A stretch of 64,000 bases of DNA from Tiliqua scincoides (GCF_035046505.1 NC_089824.1:50471274-50535273); one strand, 5' to 3'; numbered from the stretch's first letter, positions 11,201 to 22,084 are shown. Numbers and translations are program-made. The notes: generated from the letters alone by a model not told the origin.

Positions 11201-14200
11201 ATTTCAATTTCCAAAGAAGATACAGTACTTGTCCAGCTGAAAAGTAATGATAAACTATGGTTTAGTGCTATGGGAATCAGCTATTTACATGCTTAAATGT
11301 ATACAGATGTACTCACTGCTGGTTCAGTTTGATTAAGATGCCTGTCATTACAATGATCCAATAAGAGCTGCCTTGTGAAGTTACTTTCTTGACACAAAGG
11401 GCACTTGAATGTAGTATGCCCACTGGAAAGAGACGAACAGACACTATCACATGGATAAAAAAACAATGGCTTTGATTTATATATGCTGGTCACTTCCAAA
11501 ACAAGGATATTTTGCAACACTCCCAAAAAGCCTCTTCATACACAGTGATTTTCCTATTAACTTCAGTAAAAGACCATTCACACATGCACTGACATAGCCC
11601 ACATCCATGTAAAGTATCCCTACACCTAGTGTGTACACAAAGCTCTGGACTGGGATTGAAAAAAACTTAATGAAATGCAATATGTTCTAACAGTACAGGC
11701 ATGCCTCCGTATCTATGGGGGTTCCATTCAGAACAACCCACAGATACCTGAATCCAAAAATACAAGACACCTACCCCATCCTCCAGAGGTTCCTCTGAGC
11801 CCAGAGGAGGCCATGAACATCTGTCCGCAACCTCTGCTGGGCTCAGCTGCTCCTGAATTTCCAGGTGGTGGCCAGGGGAGCCTTTGCTCAGCTTTGGCTA
11901 ATGCACCAGTTGCAACCATACTTGGCTTATGCAGACCTGACCAAGGTGATCCATACCACAGTGACATCAAGGTTAAATTATTGTAACACACTCTATGAGG
12001 GGTTGCCCTTGAAGACAATTTGGAAACTGCAATTAACACAGAATGTGATGGCCCATGTAGTCACTGGTGGTAGGTGGTTCGACTATGTCGGGCCACTTCT
12101 CCAACGGTTGCACTGGCTGGATGCACAATTCGTTTCTGGGCCCAATTCAAAGTGCTGGTTTTGATCTTTAAAGCCCTCTACAGCTTGGGACCAGGGTATC
12201 TGAGAGACCACTTACTTCCATACAATCTGGCTCATCTCTCCTTCTGAGTTCTCAGCCTTTTTAAAACATCGGGCTTTTACAGGCTTTTTTTTTCCTAATA
12301 AGGAAAAAAATTGCTGATCTTATATTTTATTGTACTGTTTTACTGCTGTTTTAAGATGCTCTTAATTGTTATGATTTTTAACGTATGATTTGTGTTTTAA
12401 TTGTGAATTTATGCTTTTTGTATTTTTTGTAATTATGTTTTGTAAACTGCCTTGGATCCATCAAGGAGAAAGGCGGAACAGAAATACTGCATGCATGCAT
12501 GCAAGCAAGTCAATAAATAAGACCCTGTACTGTGTTTTGTTGAGTCAAAATGGGAAATCTTATTTTGAGAAATCTTTCATCCTTTGTAAAAATGTCCCCG
12601 TCACAAATCTTTTTGGGCTCATGAAACGGGTGAAGATGTTCACCTCCTTTAAAGCGGCAACTGCATTTCCGATGTGGATTTAGCGGCACATCGTCTATTT
12701 GAAAGTTGCGTCTAATTTGAGCAGGATCTGCATTCCTTCCCAATTCTTGGCAAAGAGCTTTCTGAGAAACAGTAGGGAGGATAGTGTTCTTGGCTTTATA
12801 AGCTTTTTTTTCTGCAAGCGATGGATTGTCTCTCTGCTGAAACCTGGCCCGTTCTGAAACAGGAACTAGTGCAGCAAGAACAGAACTCCATGAAAATTCA
12901 GAGCTGTACTGTCTTGCAAAGCTTCATAGAAAGAGTAACATTTTATATTTGAAATGTTATCCAGCAACTAACTGCAAATGTTACTCATTCCCTTTCCCAA
13001 TCCAATTTAAATTATGACCGATGTCTAAAATACTTTAACCATGTTTTCTTTGGTCTAACAGTTCAGTCCAAAAAGAGGATATGCTAATATAAACATTTTT
13101 GTTTTGAATTCCATATCATGTTGGTGTATATTTGTATTTGTGTATATTTGATAAAAATGACTTTATAAAGCAGCGGCACATGCTTCTTTCAAGCTAGAGA
13201 GTCCCAACACTCAAACAGATTGAGAACTACTAATATAAAAATATTTTTGTCACTGAGAGTATATTTTCCACATATGAAGTAAACAGTGATATAAAAAAAT
13301 AAATGTACATAGATGGTGTCAGTCATTTGGACCTAGTCCACAAAGTTCTGAGAAACTCTAACATGTACAAGACTCTGGTAAGGACATTCTTTCTTTTTGT
13401 TTACAGGTAATCTCAAACCTGTACAGAGCAACCCACAATGCTGAAATAAATTAAGAAGCATCCATTAATGCACAGTTGCACATACAACACATCAAAACCC
13501 ATGCATGCATGCAGGCACATCAAACTATGGTGTGTGCTTTTAAATTTATCTGACTGCTACTACAGGTTCTTTTCACTACCATTTCTCCCCTCATTATATA
13601 ACTTATTGACATCAACTATTATCCTACTGTGCAGCTTCTTCAGGAACTTGTAGAGTAGAATTTTCTCCAATTTCCGAAGTAGAAGTATCACTCCTAAAAC
13701 TTCATACAAAGGGTATGAATTCAATTTATTTTCAATACAGAAAAGACTGCAATCCTAAATAGTACTATTAATAATTCAAAAAATAGAATCATAGGTGGCT
13801 ATGTTGGTCCATTAGAAGAAAACCACAATCCAAAGTAGGACACTACAACTTTCTCACCTAAAGGAGTTTGGCAACCTCCATTTACACACAGTCATGTGAG
13901 TTCTGACTGAGTTCTACATAGGAAGATATATCTTCTGTGACCCCATTTCACTGGGTATGAGTACTTTCCAACTACACACAATATCCAATCTGATCCAGAT
14001 TACTAATGTTAATCACACATATAAACATGTGAGGTTTTATTGAGCTTGCAGAATCACTCCAGCTTAGAGAATTTTAACAATTAAAAAAGGTACTCTTATT
14101 GGTAAATATACAGAGATGAAAGCATCAACAAATAAAATCAATTTAGAAAAGAAACCAAAAGGTAAACATAAATAGGAAAGTTACTTTTAAAGCCGGTCTT

Positions 14201-17200
14201 TCTTGTGCTTTATTAATTAAGAAGGGCAAATGGGACAGTAAAGAATCGATATTAGGACAAAAATGTTACTTAATGAAAGCCACTCAGCTAGGCATTTATT
14301 CTGGTGAGCTACAACCAAATCTCATAAGAATAGGCATGAAACAATTCCTGGATATCTCTGCTGTTTCCTAGTATGCAAATACTCAAGACAAGCCTGGGGC
14401 CAGTGTTTAATTTCTAGGTACCTGCAGTAACAAAATATATTTTTAAAAGGTGTTTCTCCATCCCAATTTCAAATTTACAAGTGGAGAATTGAGCATAAGT
14501 AACAGCATCTTGCCTCAAGCCACACAATAAGACTATTACATACACAGGTGCCGAACCCACCTGTCCAACTCTGTCTACTCCAAATAGATGGAATCCTCAA
14601 TAGACTAACAACACAATCTTAAGCATGTTTACCCAGAACTAAATACCACTATGTTCAGTGGTGTTTACTCCCAGGTAAGTATGCATTTAAAAAAAGGTAT
14701 AGCTCATGCAGTTGTAGTCAAGTTAGAATCCCTAGGACTAATTTTTTGATGTGATGACTGCTCATTTAACAAGTCATTATAGTCAGTAGTTGCAGCACAG
14801 TGGTTCATGAGCCACACACACAACTTTAAACATTTTAAAAGGGTAAAAACTTTACAAACAGAAATAAAAGTTTCTTGAAATTGGACAAAGGATCATTTAG
14901 TTATTTGATTTTTCTCTGTAAACCGCTTTGTGAACTTTTAGTTGAAAAGCGGTATATAAATACTGTTAATAATAATAATAATAATAATCAGCATCAAAAC
15001 TTATTCTAATGCTGTTCCAGCAAAATTTCAGTGGGACACACTATTATGAAATAATCCTATACACCAGCACTTCTTACTACTTTGAACAGTCCACCTAACT
15101 GGCGATAATGTCCTTGCCAGTTACTTCCAGACTGGGGGAACCAGATGCAACACAACATATACCAGTAAGAGGCTCAGGGTGGACAGGAGGGGTTTTTTTA
15201 GCTTGAAAAAAGCACACCCTGGAGCTCTGCCTGCTGAACCAAGCTTCTTACTGCTGCTTGTCATGTTGCATTGCTCGTCTCGCTGCCAGGCAAGTTTGGG
15301 GGTCTCGCACATATCACCAGACACCCCCTCAAGTACCACTGGTTGAGAAACAGTGCTATACACACCTACTTGGGAGCAAGTTCCAATGAAGTCCATGGGG
15401 CTCACTTCTGTGTAGACATGCCTAGAATTGTGCTGGTGGTGTTACTGTCTCACCATGAGACAATCAAGTGTCTAGAAGAGCTTAAGTTACATTGTTGAAT
15501 GATTTTCCGCTTTCATTAATCAGATCTAAAGAACACAGTATACACTAGTATGCAACAAGCAGACAATTTCTTTTTAAAGTGAACATTCACATTTACAAAA
15601 CAACTTGCAAATAGGAATTACCTATGTCCTGTTGAATCCTGAGATATGCTTGGAATTAAAGAAGAAACACCATATTCATCTTGATACTTCTTACACGATT
15701 TATAATGCTGTCTCATATGAGATAATCTAATCTGCAAATTAAATGAAATGACACTTTGTTCTTAAAAAGTTATTTTTATTTGAAAAAATATTTTTGCGAC
15801 TGCAAAAAAATTGGGAAAAAATATCTGATATTGATATAGATTTCTATGAAATCCTCTTGATTTATATCATTGGCCTAATTCAGCCATGTCAATAAACTGT
15901 AATTTGTTTGACTGGGAACACAAGCCAAAGAAGCATTAAACACATGCTTTTCCTCCTCAGCTTGGGCACTGAACTATGACAGAAGAATCCTGGCTTGTTA
16001 AATCACAATTCCACATAATTCAAACCTGCGAGCTGTGATTTAACTGTGGCTCACAAACTGCATAAGACACAGCTCTGGGGCTCAGACAAGATGCAGATCT
16101 GTAGTTCAACCAAGAGAGTACTTTGCCCACAAGGCAAAAAGGAGAAGAGGACCAAACACTCTTTCAGTTCATGCTCCGAATTATACAAATAATTGTTTGT
16201 TGAATCATATGAACCAGGCCACTGAAACCACTTTCGAAGTAGGCATCAGCAAAGAATTGCTCTCATCATTCTTTAGGTTTTGTTGTCTTGAAGCCAATAT
16301 ATGATGAACAACTAGACAAGAAACAAATCTGCAGAGCTCACCAACTTGATCTTCAGAGAGGACTAGGAAGATTGGATAAAGTTAAAGTATCCCTGGTTAG
16401 ATACCTATTCGTATACTTTGTGATCACTTCCATGTCTGGCAAGTCATTCAAAACCTGCTAGTCTTGAAGTTATCCTATTGTCAGCTGTTTCAACTCTCAT
16501 AAAAAAAAACCCACAACAATATTTATTTTGCAGAACCTACTTTCTTCCTGGGTCTTCATTCTGCAATCTGGTACTTCACAGCATTTCTCATACAGTGAGT
16601 CTCAACACACCAATGGGCTACGACCTGATTTGGGATGAATCACATAACACTACCTGCCATCCGGCCAAAAGCAAATTTTTGCTTTTTTCTCTATGTGCAC
16701 AGCAGTCTCTCTTTTTCCACCTGCTCTGGGCCTCACTGTGTCATGTTCTCACTGATGAAAATACACTTATTAGTGAGAACACAACAAGATGAAGCCTGGA
16801 ATGGGCCAAATACCACCACACTGACAATTGCTTTTTTTTTTTTTTTTGCAAAAAATGTGAAAGCTTAGTAATCCAGAAGTTTTGGTAGTGATGTGATGTC
16901 GTCATCCCACCATTGTCAAAATTTCTGGGTTGCTGAGGTCCACACTGAAGAAGTGTCGCAGGACAGGGAAGTTTGAGAACCTCTGTGGTAGCAGATTATG
17001 GTCATGGAACTTCCTTCATAAAAGGTGACTTTGCCCTCTCATAAAAGTAACTATTTCAAATCTACTTCACCTGTTTGTCACAGCATCTGCAGCTCCCAAC
17101 CAACTTCTTCATATTGTTTTCAACATCTAAGGCTCTGTTAGGTCGTGTTTTCTCTTTTCTGGTCACAATTCCTCGGCATAATGGGCAATGTGTTCCACCT

Positions 17201-20200
17201 TCTTTCAAAGCCGTTAAGAAACATTTCCTACAAAACCTGAATCCAAATATAAATAGGCATGTAAAGATAGATTTGTCAAAAACAGCTATTCTGGTTCTGT
17301 TCTTACTATAGGACATTTCACTAAAGCCATTTTGTCATAATCCATAATTCATATACCACATACTTATGACCTGGAGTCAGGAATGAACAATGACATGATC
17401 AAAGTTTGTAGATGATACCAAATTACACTGGACGGCAAAAATCAAGCAGACATTGAAGAACTCCAAGAAAAACTTTACAAACTTAGTGAATAGGCAACAA
17501 AATAGCAAAATGTACGTAACAGTATATCAGTGCACATCAGGGCCAATAACAACAACAACAACACTATGACACTCAATGAAATCTGGAGTGACCATTACCA
17601 ACCAAGATCTTAGGGTTGTGATTCAATGAAAGCATCAACTCAGCCAGCAGCAGCTGTGAAAAAAGATAAATTCCAACCAAGGAATTACAAACTGCTGAAC
17701 CCATCTTGGGGGATGGGCACTGCTCTCATGCCTTACTTTTATACATACCAAAGGCCTCTGGTTGTTCAATGAGGAAAGTAGGATACTAGATGAGACAGGC
17801 CTATACTTCGATCCAGAAGAATTTTCTTACATACATATATAAAACCTGAAATAATCACTGCTCTAATAAACTTTAAGATGATTCTGGTAACAATTTGCTG
17901 CTGCTGCTGCTTCTACCCTTTCAGCCAGTTTCAATACAGCTGGTCACTTTCTTAGACAGGTCTCACTTCCCTACACTTTATTTTCATATTAAGTAAAATT
18001 AAATTCACTAAATCAACCATAGACTAAATGTTGCATAATGTAAACACCATATATAGACTACACAGAAAGTGGACAGACATCACTATAATCTCTGAAAATA
18101 AAGCTATCTATGTACTGTATAAGAACAAAGACAATAGCTTCTATTTAGTTTCAGGGGACTAATTTTTCTGTGCTCACTGTTGAGTTGCTCAGTTGTTTTT
18201 TATTAGTTAAATTGTTGCTGGCATTGCTTTTTGGTAACTGAGTAGTTCTGCTTATTTTGTTTTATACTGAGCTATTTTAATTGTAGTCGATTGTATTACT
18301 TTACTGGGTCGTTCACCACATTGAGTGCCTCCTAATGAGAGGGGAAAATCAGATCTTAATATTTTAAATGAATAAATAACTTTGCATCACTAAAGAAAGC
18401 AGCCAAAAATAAGATGCAAAAGGAACCCTAATAGGTTCAAAACCCTATTCTTATATGCACATGCTCCTATATAGTATGCTGAAATTTTTCTTTTAAAGTC
18501 ACAGGATCCATTTGCATTACAAAAAATAAAGCATTCTTAATCATCCTGAAATGCATGCCTTTTAATTTTTACTTATGGTAAACTCTTATAAATTTAATTT
18601 AATAATGAAAGATGAAAATTAAAAATACCTACATCAGTAGTTCTCAAACTGTGGGTTCAGGACCTGGCAGGTCGTGACCCAATTTTTAGTGGTTCATGAA
18701 ACTGGCAGTGTAGAAACTGGTTTTGTGCATCAAGGATTAAACTAGCTGCTACATGGGGAGAGGAGCAATGCTGCCCAATCACCATTATAGCCACATGCCT
18801 TTGCACTTATAAATCAGATAGCAGCCTCTAAAAAGTTTGAGAACCACTGACCTACACAACAGTAAATAAAGGCTCGATTATCTAGACGGGCAAACCAATC
18901 CTAAGCCTTGTGGCTATGAGAAGCAGTGCCATAGAAATGGCTGCCGTTGCATCCTGTGGGACTGGCGCAGTCGCCAGAGCACTGGCATACCTGGAGGGGG
19001 CAAGCAGGCAAATGCCCTGAGTGCCGACCCTCTGGAGGCACCTCCTTGAGCCTCCCCCCCCCCCCGCCGCCAGTTTGCCTTTTTTCTTTAAAGAGAAAGA
19101 AGCCGGCAGCTCCTCCAGCTTCTGTCCCTTTTTAAAAAAACCCACCTCCTGATGGAGAGGGGACACCCAGGATCACTGCTGGAGAAATAGCAAGCTGCTG
19201 CCCCTCCGGCAGCGATTCAGCACTGGACTGGGCCACCCCCTATACCCTCCTCCTTTCTAGGAGAGAAAACGGGCGCCCTAGAGAGGCAGCACGCTGGGAG
19301 TTGCGACTCCTGGTGTGATGATGCTCTAGGGCGCCCATTTCCTCTCCTCTGGAGAAGGTAAGAAGGTGCCCTAGAGAGGCAGCATTGCAATTCCCAGCAT
19401 GCTGCCTCTCTTGGGTGCCATCTCATCTCCTCCAGAGGATAGGAAATTGGCACCCTAGAGAGGCAGAGCGTTGGGAGTCACAACTCCCAACACTCTGCCT
19501 CTCTAGAGTGCCCGTTTCCTCTCTTCCTATAAAGGAGGAGAGGGGGCGGCCCAGTCCAGCGCTGGATCACTGCCTCTCCGGAAGCAATCCTGGGCACCCT
19601 TCCTCCGTAGATGTGGAGTAGAAGCGTGGTGCGCCTCCTCCAATTTCAGAGACGTGTGCTGCTTCCAAGGTCCCCTCAGTAGCCTTTCGTGCTACTTGTA
19701 AGCTGCCCACCTGCTATGTTTATTTTACCTGGTTTATTTCCTGTCCTTACAGGGAATGAAGAGAAGCATTTGGAACCCTGGCTCCCTTGCCCTGCTCCTA
19801 AACTTGCACAGATGCTTAAGTTGTCCCAATGAGACAGTGAGTCCCAGAAAGCACTTGCAGCTCCTGAAAGATTCACTGCAAGGCAGGCCCAGTTATATAC
19901 TCTTGCCTAGCTCCTACCCCTGCCTAGTTAATTGAAAGGGGCTGACTTATTTAATTCAGAGTAGATCTGTTTTAGGCTTAAGCTGTAATTCTCTTCAGAA
20001 TCAGCTCCCTGTCCAATTTCTGCCTTGCTGCCTTTTTATTTTGTTTTACCAAGTTAGTTTTTTTATTTCCCCACCCAACTCCTGTGCCATAATTAATAGA
20101 CCTTCACAGTCTCCTCCTTAATTTAAGATTGGACAAACGGAAAAGTACACTTACCTTCTCCTTCTGCCTTCTCACACAGATACTTACATAAGAACAGCCC

Positions 20201-21271
20201 CACTGGATCAGGCCATAGGCCCATCTAGTCCAGCTTCCTGTATCTCACAGCGGCCCACCAAATGCCCCAGCAAGCACTTAACTTGCTTATCTTGGTACTT
20301 TGTTCCAATGAGGCTAGTTCCAGGAGGAACTTGCAGCTTGGAGTCTCCTCAGGTAAGAGAACAAACATTCCCTTACCCTGTGTCGAGCTCTGCAGCCTGC
20401 AACTCCTCAGATCAGCACCCAGTATTTAGTGGGTAAAGAACCAAGATGGCCCGTATCATGCTTTCCAGCTTGGGAGGGGGCACAGGATTCGGTGGCAGAG
20501 TCTGCCACAGTCCCTACCCCCCTCCTTGGTCAGATTCTCCCTCATCCAGCCCACCCTCCATCATCCTGTTCTGCCTCTTTCTGCCTTCCTTTGCCCTCCC
20601 CCCACCCCAGAAAGCCTTGCCAGCAGGAGCACTTACCTCCAGCTGCTCCATGATGTTGTCTTCTCAGTGCTGAGGCCCAACACTGGCACCACATCCTCTC
20701 TGCCAGCGTAGGAGAACCTCACAGCACTTTCGCAATGGCAGTTGCCAGAACAGTGTGCAGCCACCAGCACTGCCCCAGCTTAGGACTGGGCCCTTGGAAA
20801 CTGTGGATCAGTTCAGACATAATGCCAAACCATGACTAGATTATGAAAGCTGATGAAGCGCAGTAACAAAATAATTGAGCTTGAATCTCAATTTTGCCTT
20901 TGGTTCAAAGTGGTTCAAATTTTGCCTTTGCTATGAACTCACTAGGGTGAGTTCATAGCAAAGGAAGCTACTCTCTCTCAGCCTCAGCTATAATATGGGG
21001 ATAACAATACGCTTAGCTCACATCTTACACACAACTGAATTGTGTGAATTCAAGTATATTCCCTCAGCCCCCTCCCCCCCAAAAAAGGAGTATGAGGGAA
21101 GGAGACAAACAGATTGTTAGAAAAGAGAAACCAGTGAAATGAGCTAGAGACAGTAGATACTTACACATGCTGACAAATGGAAATCCTCACAGGTGTTCTG
21201 AACACATCTTGGCAGACTGGACAGTAATAATCATCTTCATCAAAACAAACTGTGGCAGGTTCTTCACTCAT
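8171..21271 (-). CDS. RNF138: RNF138, E3 ubiquitin ligase, complete coding region in seven exons
   Basis: Nuclear RING E3 ubiquitin ligase of the RNF114/125/138/166 family. The family member is known to promote DNA-end resection at double-strand breaks (Ku and CtIP as substrates) and to act with NLK on TCF/LEF in Wnt signalling. Coding exons on the minus strand: 21271-21165, 17236-17071, 15731-15622, 13693-13628, 11422-11317, 10220-10113, 8239-8171. All introns are GT-AG and the joined frame stays open for 243 codons; the human protein is 245 aa. Seen in the translation: C3HC4 RING C17, C20, C33, H35, C38, C41, C53, C56; C2HC finger C85, C88, H100, C104; C2H2 finger C157, C160, H173, H178; a second CPLC finger near 222; a C-terminal ubiquitin-interacting helix ending in QVNL. 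Neighbour RNF125 is a paralogue on the same strand, as in human 18q12. No disabling change is seen. Confidence 0.95.
8549..8647 (+). mobile_element. Short family B MITE derivative
   Basis: GGGCCACAATCCTAACGAG to GTTGGTTAGGATTTGAGCC: both family B ends are present with a shortened middle. Confidence 0.65.
9545..10043 (+). mobile_element. CR1 LINE fragment (reverse transcriptase plus 3' tail)
   Basis: Translation contains KMVKCLIKDRILKH and VDIIYLDFQKVFDTVPHQRL, the CR1 reverse transcriptase motif YLDFxKAFDTVPH. It then jumps to the CR1 3' end (GAACCTGGACTAGATGGGCC TATGG...). Truncated and internally deleted; stop at 9851. Confidence 0.85.
10113..10220 (-). CDS. RNF138: RNF138 coding exon 6
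   Basis: 108 nt, phase 0 at both ends, acceptor CCTTAAAG and donor GTAAGG. It encodes ICPLCVSLPWGNPNQ and FVDHLNQLHQFDYGDFM, the last Di19-type finger. The length equals the matching exon of RNF125. Confidence 0.94.
10534..11122 (+). mobile_element. Family C GC-rich MITE, copy 1
   Basis: About 590 bp between GATCCCAAACCTGTGCT and CAGAATTGGGCT. Interior matches the copy at 26626 along its length, including CTCGGCAGTCTCC and AGGATCTGGCAGCAGC. High GC, in an RNF138 intron between coding exons 5 and 6. Open frames here match base composition, not a protein. Confidence 0.7.
11317..11422 (-). CDS. RNF138: RNF138 coding exon 5 (C2H2 finger)
   Basis: 106 nt from a CTCTTTCCAG acceptor to a GTGAGT donor. 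It encodes FKCPLCQESNFTRQLLLDHC, almost identical to the human finger. Phase 2 in, phase 0 out. Confidence 0.95.
11691..11855 (+). mobile_element. Tigger-like element, left part
   Basis: CAGTACAGGCATGCCTCCGT ATCTATGGGGG is a Tigger-type end; the right end is missing and an L2 LINE follows. Confidence 0.4.
11865..12522 (+). mobile_element. L2-type LINE 3' fragment
   Basis: Translation shows the conserved L2 C-terminal region: TSRLNYCNTLYEGLPLKTIW, LQLTQNVMAHVVTGG and LLQRLHWLDAQF, then a frame shift and FKVLVLIFKALYSLGPGYL. Ends with TTGTAAACTGCCTTGGATC and an AATAAATAA tail. Confidence 0.85.
12510..12923 (-). other. Unrecognised 137-codon open frame inside an RNF138 intron
   Basis: Open from just after a TGA (12926-12924) to a stop at 12512-12510. 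The peptide looks protein-like, for example RARFQQRDNPSLAEKKAYKA, LCQELGRNADPAQIRRNF and QIDDVPLNPHRKCSCRFKGG, and has no early ATG. Its last residues run into the tail of an L2 LINE lying on the other strand. I do not recognise the family. It could be an exon of a nested gene, a processed pseudogene or chance. It is not part of RNF138 as known. Confidence 0.35.
13190..13236. mobile_element. hAT-type MITE right end (remnant)
   Basis: CAGATTGAGAACTACT resembles the inverted hAT end AGTTTGAGAACCACTG; no partner end is seen. The rest of 12930-13620 shows nothing I can name. Confidence 0.3.
13628..13693 (-). CDS. RNF138: RNF138 small linker exon, 66 nt, symmetric (possible cassette)
   Basis: Found by looking for the human linker. 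Acceptor GTTTTAG, donor GTAGGA (weak), phase 2 on both sides, 22 codons. It encodes SDTSTSEIGENSTLQV..., matching the human segment SETSTSDNTETYQ in position and character. Being symmetric and having a weak donor, it could be skipped without changing frame; skipping itself is inference. Confidence 0.8.
14610..14690 (+). mobile_element. Degenerate family A MITE
   Basis: ACAATCTTAAGCATGTTTAC and CAGTGGTGTTTACTCCCAGG are recognisable; the right arm is eroded. The stretch 13740-14600 shows no gene. Confidence 0.55.
14899..14990 (+). mobile_element. LINE-type 3' tail with (ATA)n
   Basis: TCTCTGTAAACCGCTTTGTG AACTTTTAG then AAAAGCGGTATATAAATACT and an (AATA)n run; the same tail recurs at 22085, 37060 and 45632. 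Confidence 0.65.
15100..15440 (-). mobile_element. hAT-type MITE remnant followed by family A MITE
   Basis: CCTCAAGTACCACTGGTTGA GAAACAGTG at 15328-15356 is the end also seen at 25613 in opposite orientation. A family A copy follows at 15356-15435 (CTACTTGGGAGCAAGTTCC...GTGTAGACATGCCTAG). Confidence 0.55.
15622..15731 (-). CDS. RNF138: RNF138 coding exon 3
   Basis: 110 nt from an AATTTGCAG acceptor to a GTAATT donor. It encodes MRQHYKSCKKYQDEYGVSS, the zinc-binding His and Cys of the C2HC finger and the start of the linker. It ends in phase 2. Confidence 0.94.
16586..16985. mobile_element. Probable hAT-type MITE
   Basis: Left end CAGTGAGTCTCAACAC and right end GTTTGAGAACCTCTG form an imperfect inverted pair. 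A poly(T) run sits at 16831-16848. No clear 8-bp duplication. Confidence 0.4.
17071..17236 (-). CDS. RNF138: RNF138 coding exon 2 (rest of RING, first half of C2HC finger)
   Basis: 166 nt between a TTGGATTCAG acceptor and a GTGAAG donor. It starts in phase 2 and ends in phase 0. It encodes FCRKCFLTALKEGG, CPLCRG and SCRCCDKQ, very close to human RNF138. Confidence 0.95.
17385..17830 (+). mobile_element. CR1 LINE fragment
   Basis: TTTGTAGATGATACCAAATT encodes the FADDTKL motif of CR1 reverse transcriptase, followed by GAAGAACTCCAAGAAAAACT and GAATAGGCAACAAAATAGCA as in CR1. The end ACTAGATGAGACAGGCCTAT is the CR1 3' region. Many changes; inactive. Confidence 0.75.
18210..18385 (+). mobile_element. 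LINE-type 3' tail
   Basis: CACATTGAGTGCCTCCTAAT GAGAGGGG followed by AATGAATAAATAA, like L2/CR1-type 3' ends. Confidence 0.45.
18635..18849. mobile_element. hAT MITE with 8-bp target duplication
   Basis: Ends CAGTAGTTCTCAAACTG and GTTTGAGAACCACTG; flanks ACCTACAT (18627-18634) and ACCTACAC (18850-18857). Confidence 0.8.
19249..19545. repeat. Three tandem hairpin units
   Basis: Three related units of about 95 bp, each with two inverted arms of CCCTAGAGAGGCAG. The best, 19455-19506, is a 24-bp stem with one mismatch and a four-base loop CACA; with flanks the stem reaches about 30 bp. In an RNF138 intron. Confidence 0.8.
20172..20290 (-). mobile_element. CR1 3'-end fragment
   Basis: AAGAACAGCCCCACTGGATC AGGCCATAGG and TCCAGCTTCCTGTATCTC, the antisense of the CR1 3' end seen at 46200. 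From 20290 to 20820 a degraded family B/C-like MITE seems to follow (AAGAGAACAAACATTCCCTT; GGACTGGGCCC). Confidence 0.7.
20925..20964. repeat. Perfect 18-bp inverted repeat, 4-base loop
   Basis: CCTTTGCTATGAACTCAC, loop TAGG, then its exact reverse complement. It lies 200 bp downstream of the RNF138 first coding exon, inside the intron. Confidence 0.9.
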
Positions 21272-21291
21272 GGCAGCAAATAGTGGTATTT
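21165..21291 (-). CDS. RNF138: RNF138 first coding exon (20 nt of 5' UTR plus start codon)
   Basis: Acceptor TTTTTTCAG ends at 21292, then 20 nt of untranslated leader, ATG at 21271-21269, and donor GTAAGT from 21164. It encodes 35 residues starting MSEEPATV plus two bases of a valine codon, including the first half of the RING (CPVC and CQH). Because an acceptor lies just upstream of the ATG, a non-coding first exon must exist further upstream, presumably in the CpG island near 22.7 kb. Confidence 0.93.
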
Positions 21292-21334
21292 CTGAAAAAA
21301 GCAATGGAAGAATATAATTACATTACATGCTAGA

Positions 21335-21554
21335 ACAATGATTTTCAACCTTTTGCATCTCAACAGCACACAGACAAGGCACAAAAATTGTCAAGGTTAC
21401 ACCATCATGTTTTTGACAATTGACAAGGCACACCACGCTACCAGTGGGTAGCCCCATTGAGCCTACTAATTACCTTCTCCCAAATTCCTGTGGCACACCT
21501 ATGGACCAGTTGTGGCACAGCAATGTGCTATGGCACAGTGGTTAACAATGGCTG
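21335..21554. mobile_element. hAT MITE (TTTTCAACC family)
   Basis: Ends CAATGATTTTCAACC and GGTTAACAATGGCTG; flanks TGCTAGAA and TGCTAGGG, an 8-bp duplication with two differences. Same family at 30849 and 48033. It lies 44 bp upstream of the RNF138 first coding exon, in the 5' UTR intron. Confidence 0.75.
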
Positions 21555-21726
21555 TGCTAGGGAAAAGAGCACAAGTCAACATATAGCCCTTCTATTTATC
21601 ATTACTCAGTGCTTCACTTTCTTGCCTTTATGAAAACTTGTACCTCAAGAGCAGTGAGAAAGATGTCCACACTGTATCCTATCACATTGAAATCTGCCAG
21701 TGAAGCTCTTCTGAACATCAAAGGCT

Positions 21727-21813
21727 AGAATCCTATGCACAGTTTCTTGAGAATAAGCCCCATTGAAAACAAAAGAAATTACTTTGGAGTAGAAAAGCAC
21801 CGAACTGTGTTCC
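21727..21813 (+). mobile_element. Degenerate family A MITE
   Basis: GAATCCTATGCACAGTTTCT to GAGTAGAAAAGCACC; second arm eroded. Confidence 0.6.
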
Positions 21814-22084
21814 AAGTGGTTTTTCTAGTGAGTGTATAGGGCTTGTCTTGTGGTGGCCCCATAGCTCTGGAAAACTTTTTCTTAAGAGTCATCCCTCCTT
21901 TTTCTTGTCATTAAGGTTAAACTTCATGTGAATGCTATCCCCCCCCCCCCCAATTTAAACAATATTTGGTTTTGGTGGGTTTTTTTTAAGTGTGCTTTTT
22001 AAATTTTTCATGTGGGCTTTCATTTGTTGTTAAAACTTAATTCTGAACAGCAGTATAAGAAGACAGTCACATGACAAAATAATA

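Noticed and set aside
12390-12683. 97-codon plus-strand frame
   Set aside because: Runs across the L2 LINE tail and antisense to the minus-strand frame discussed above.
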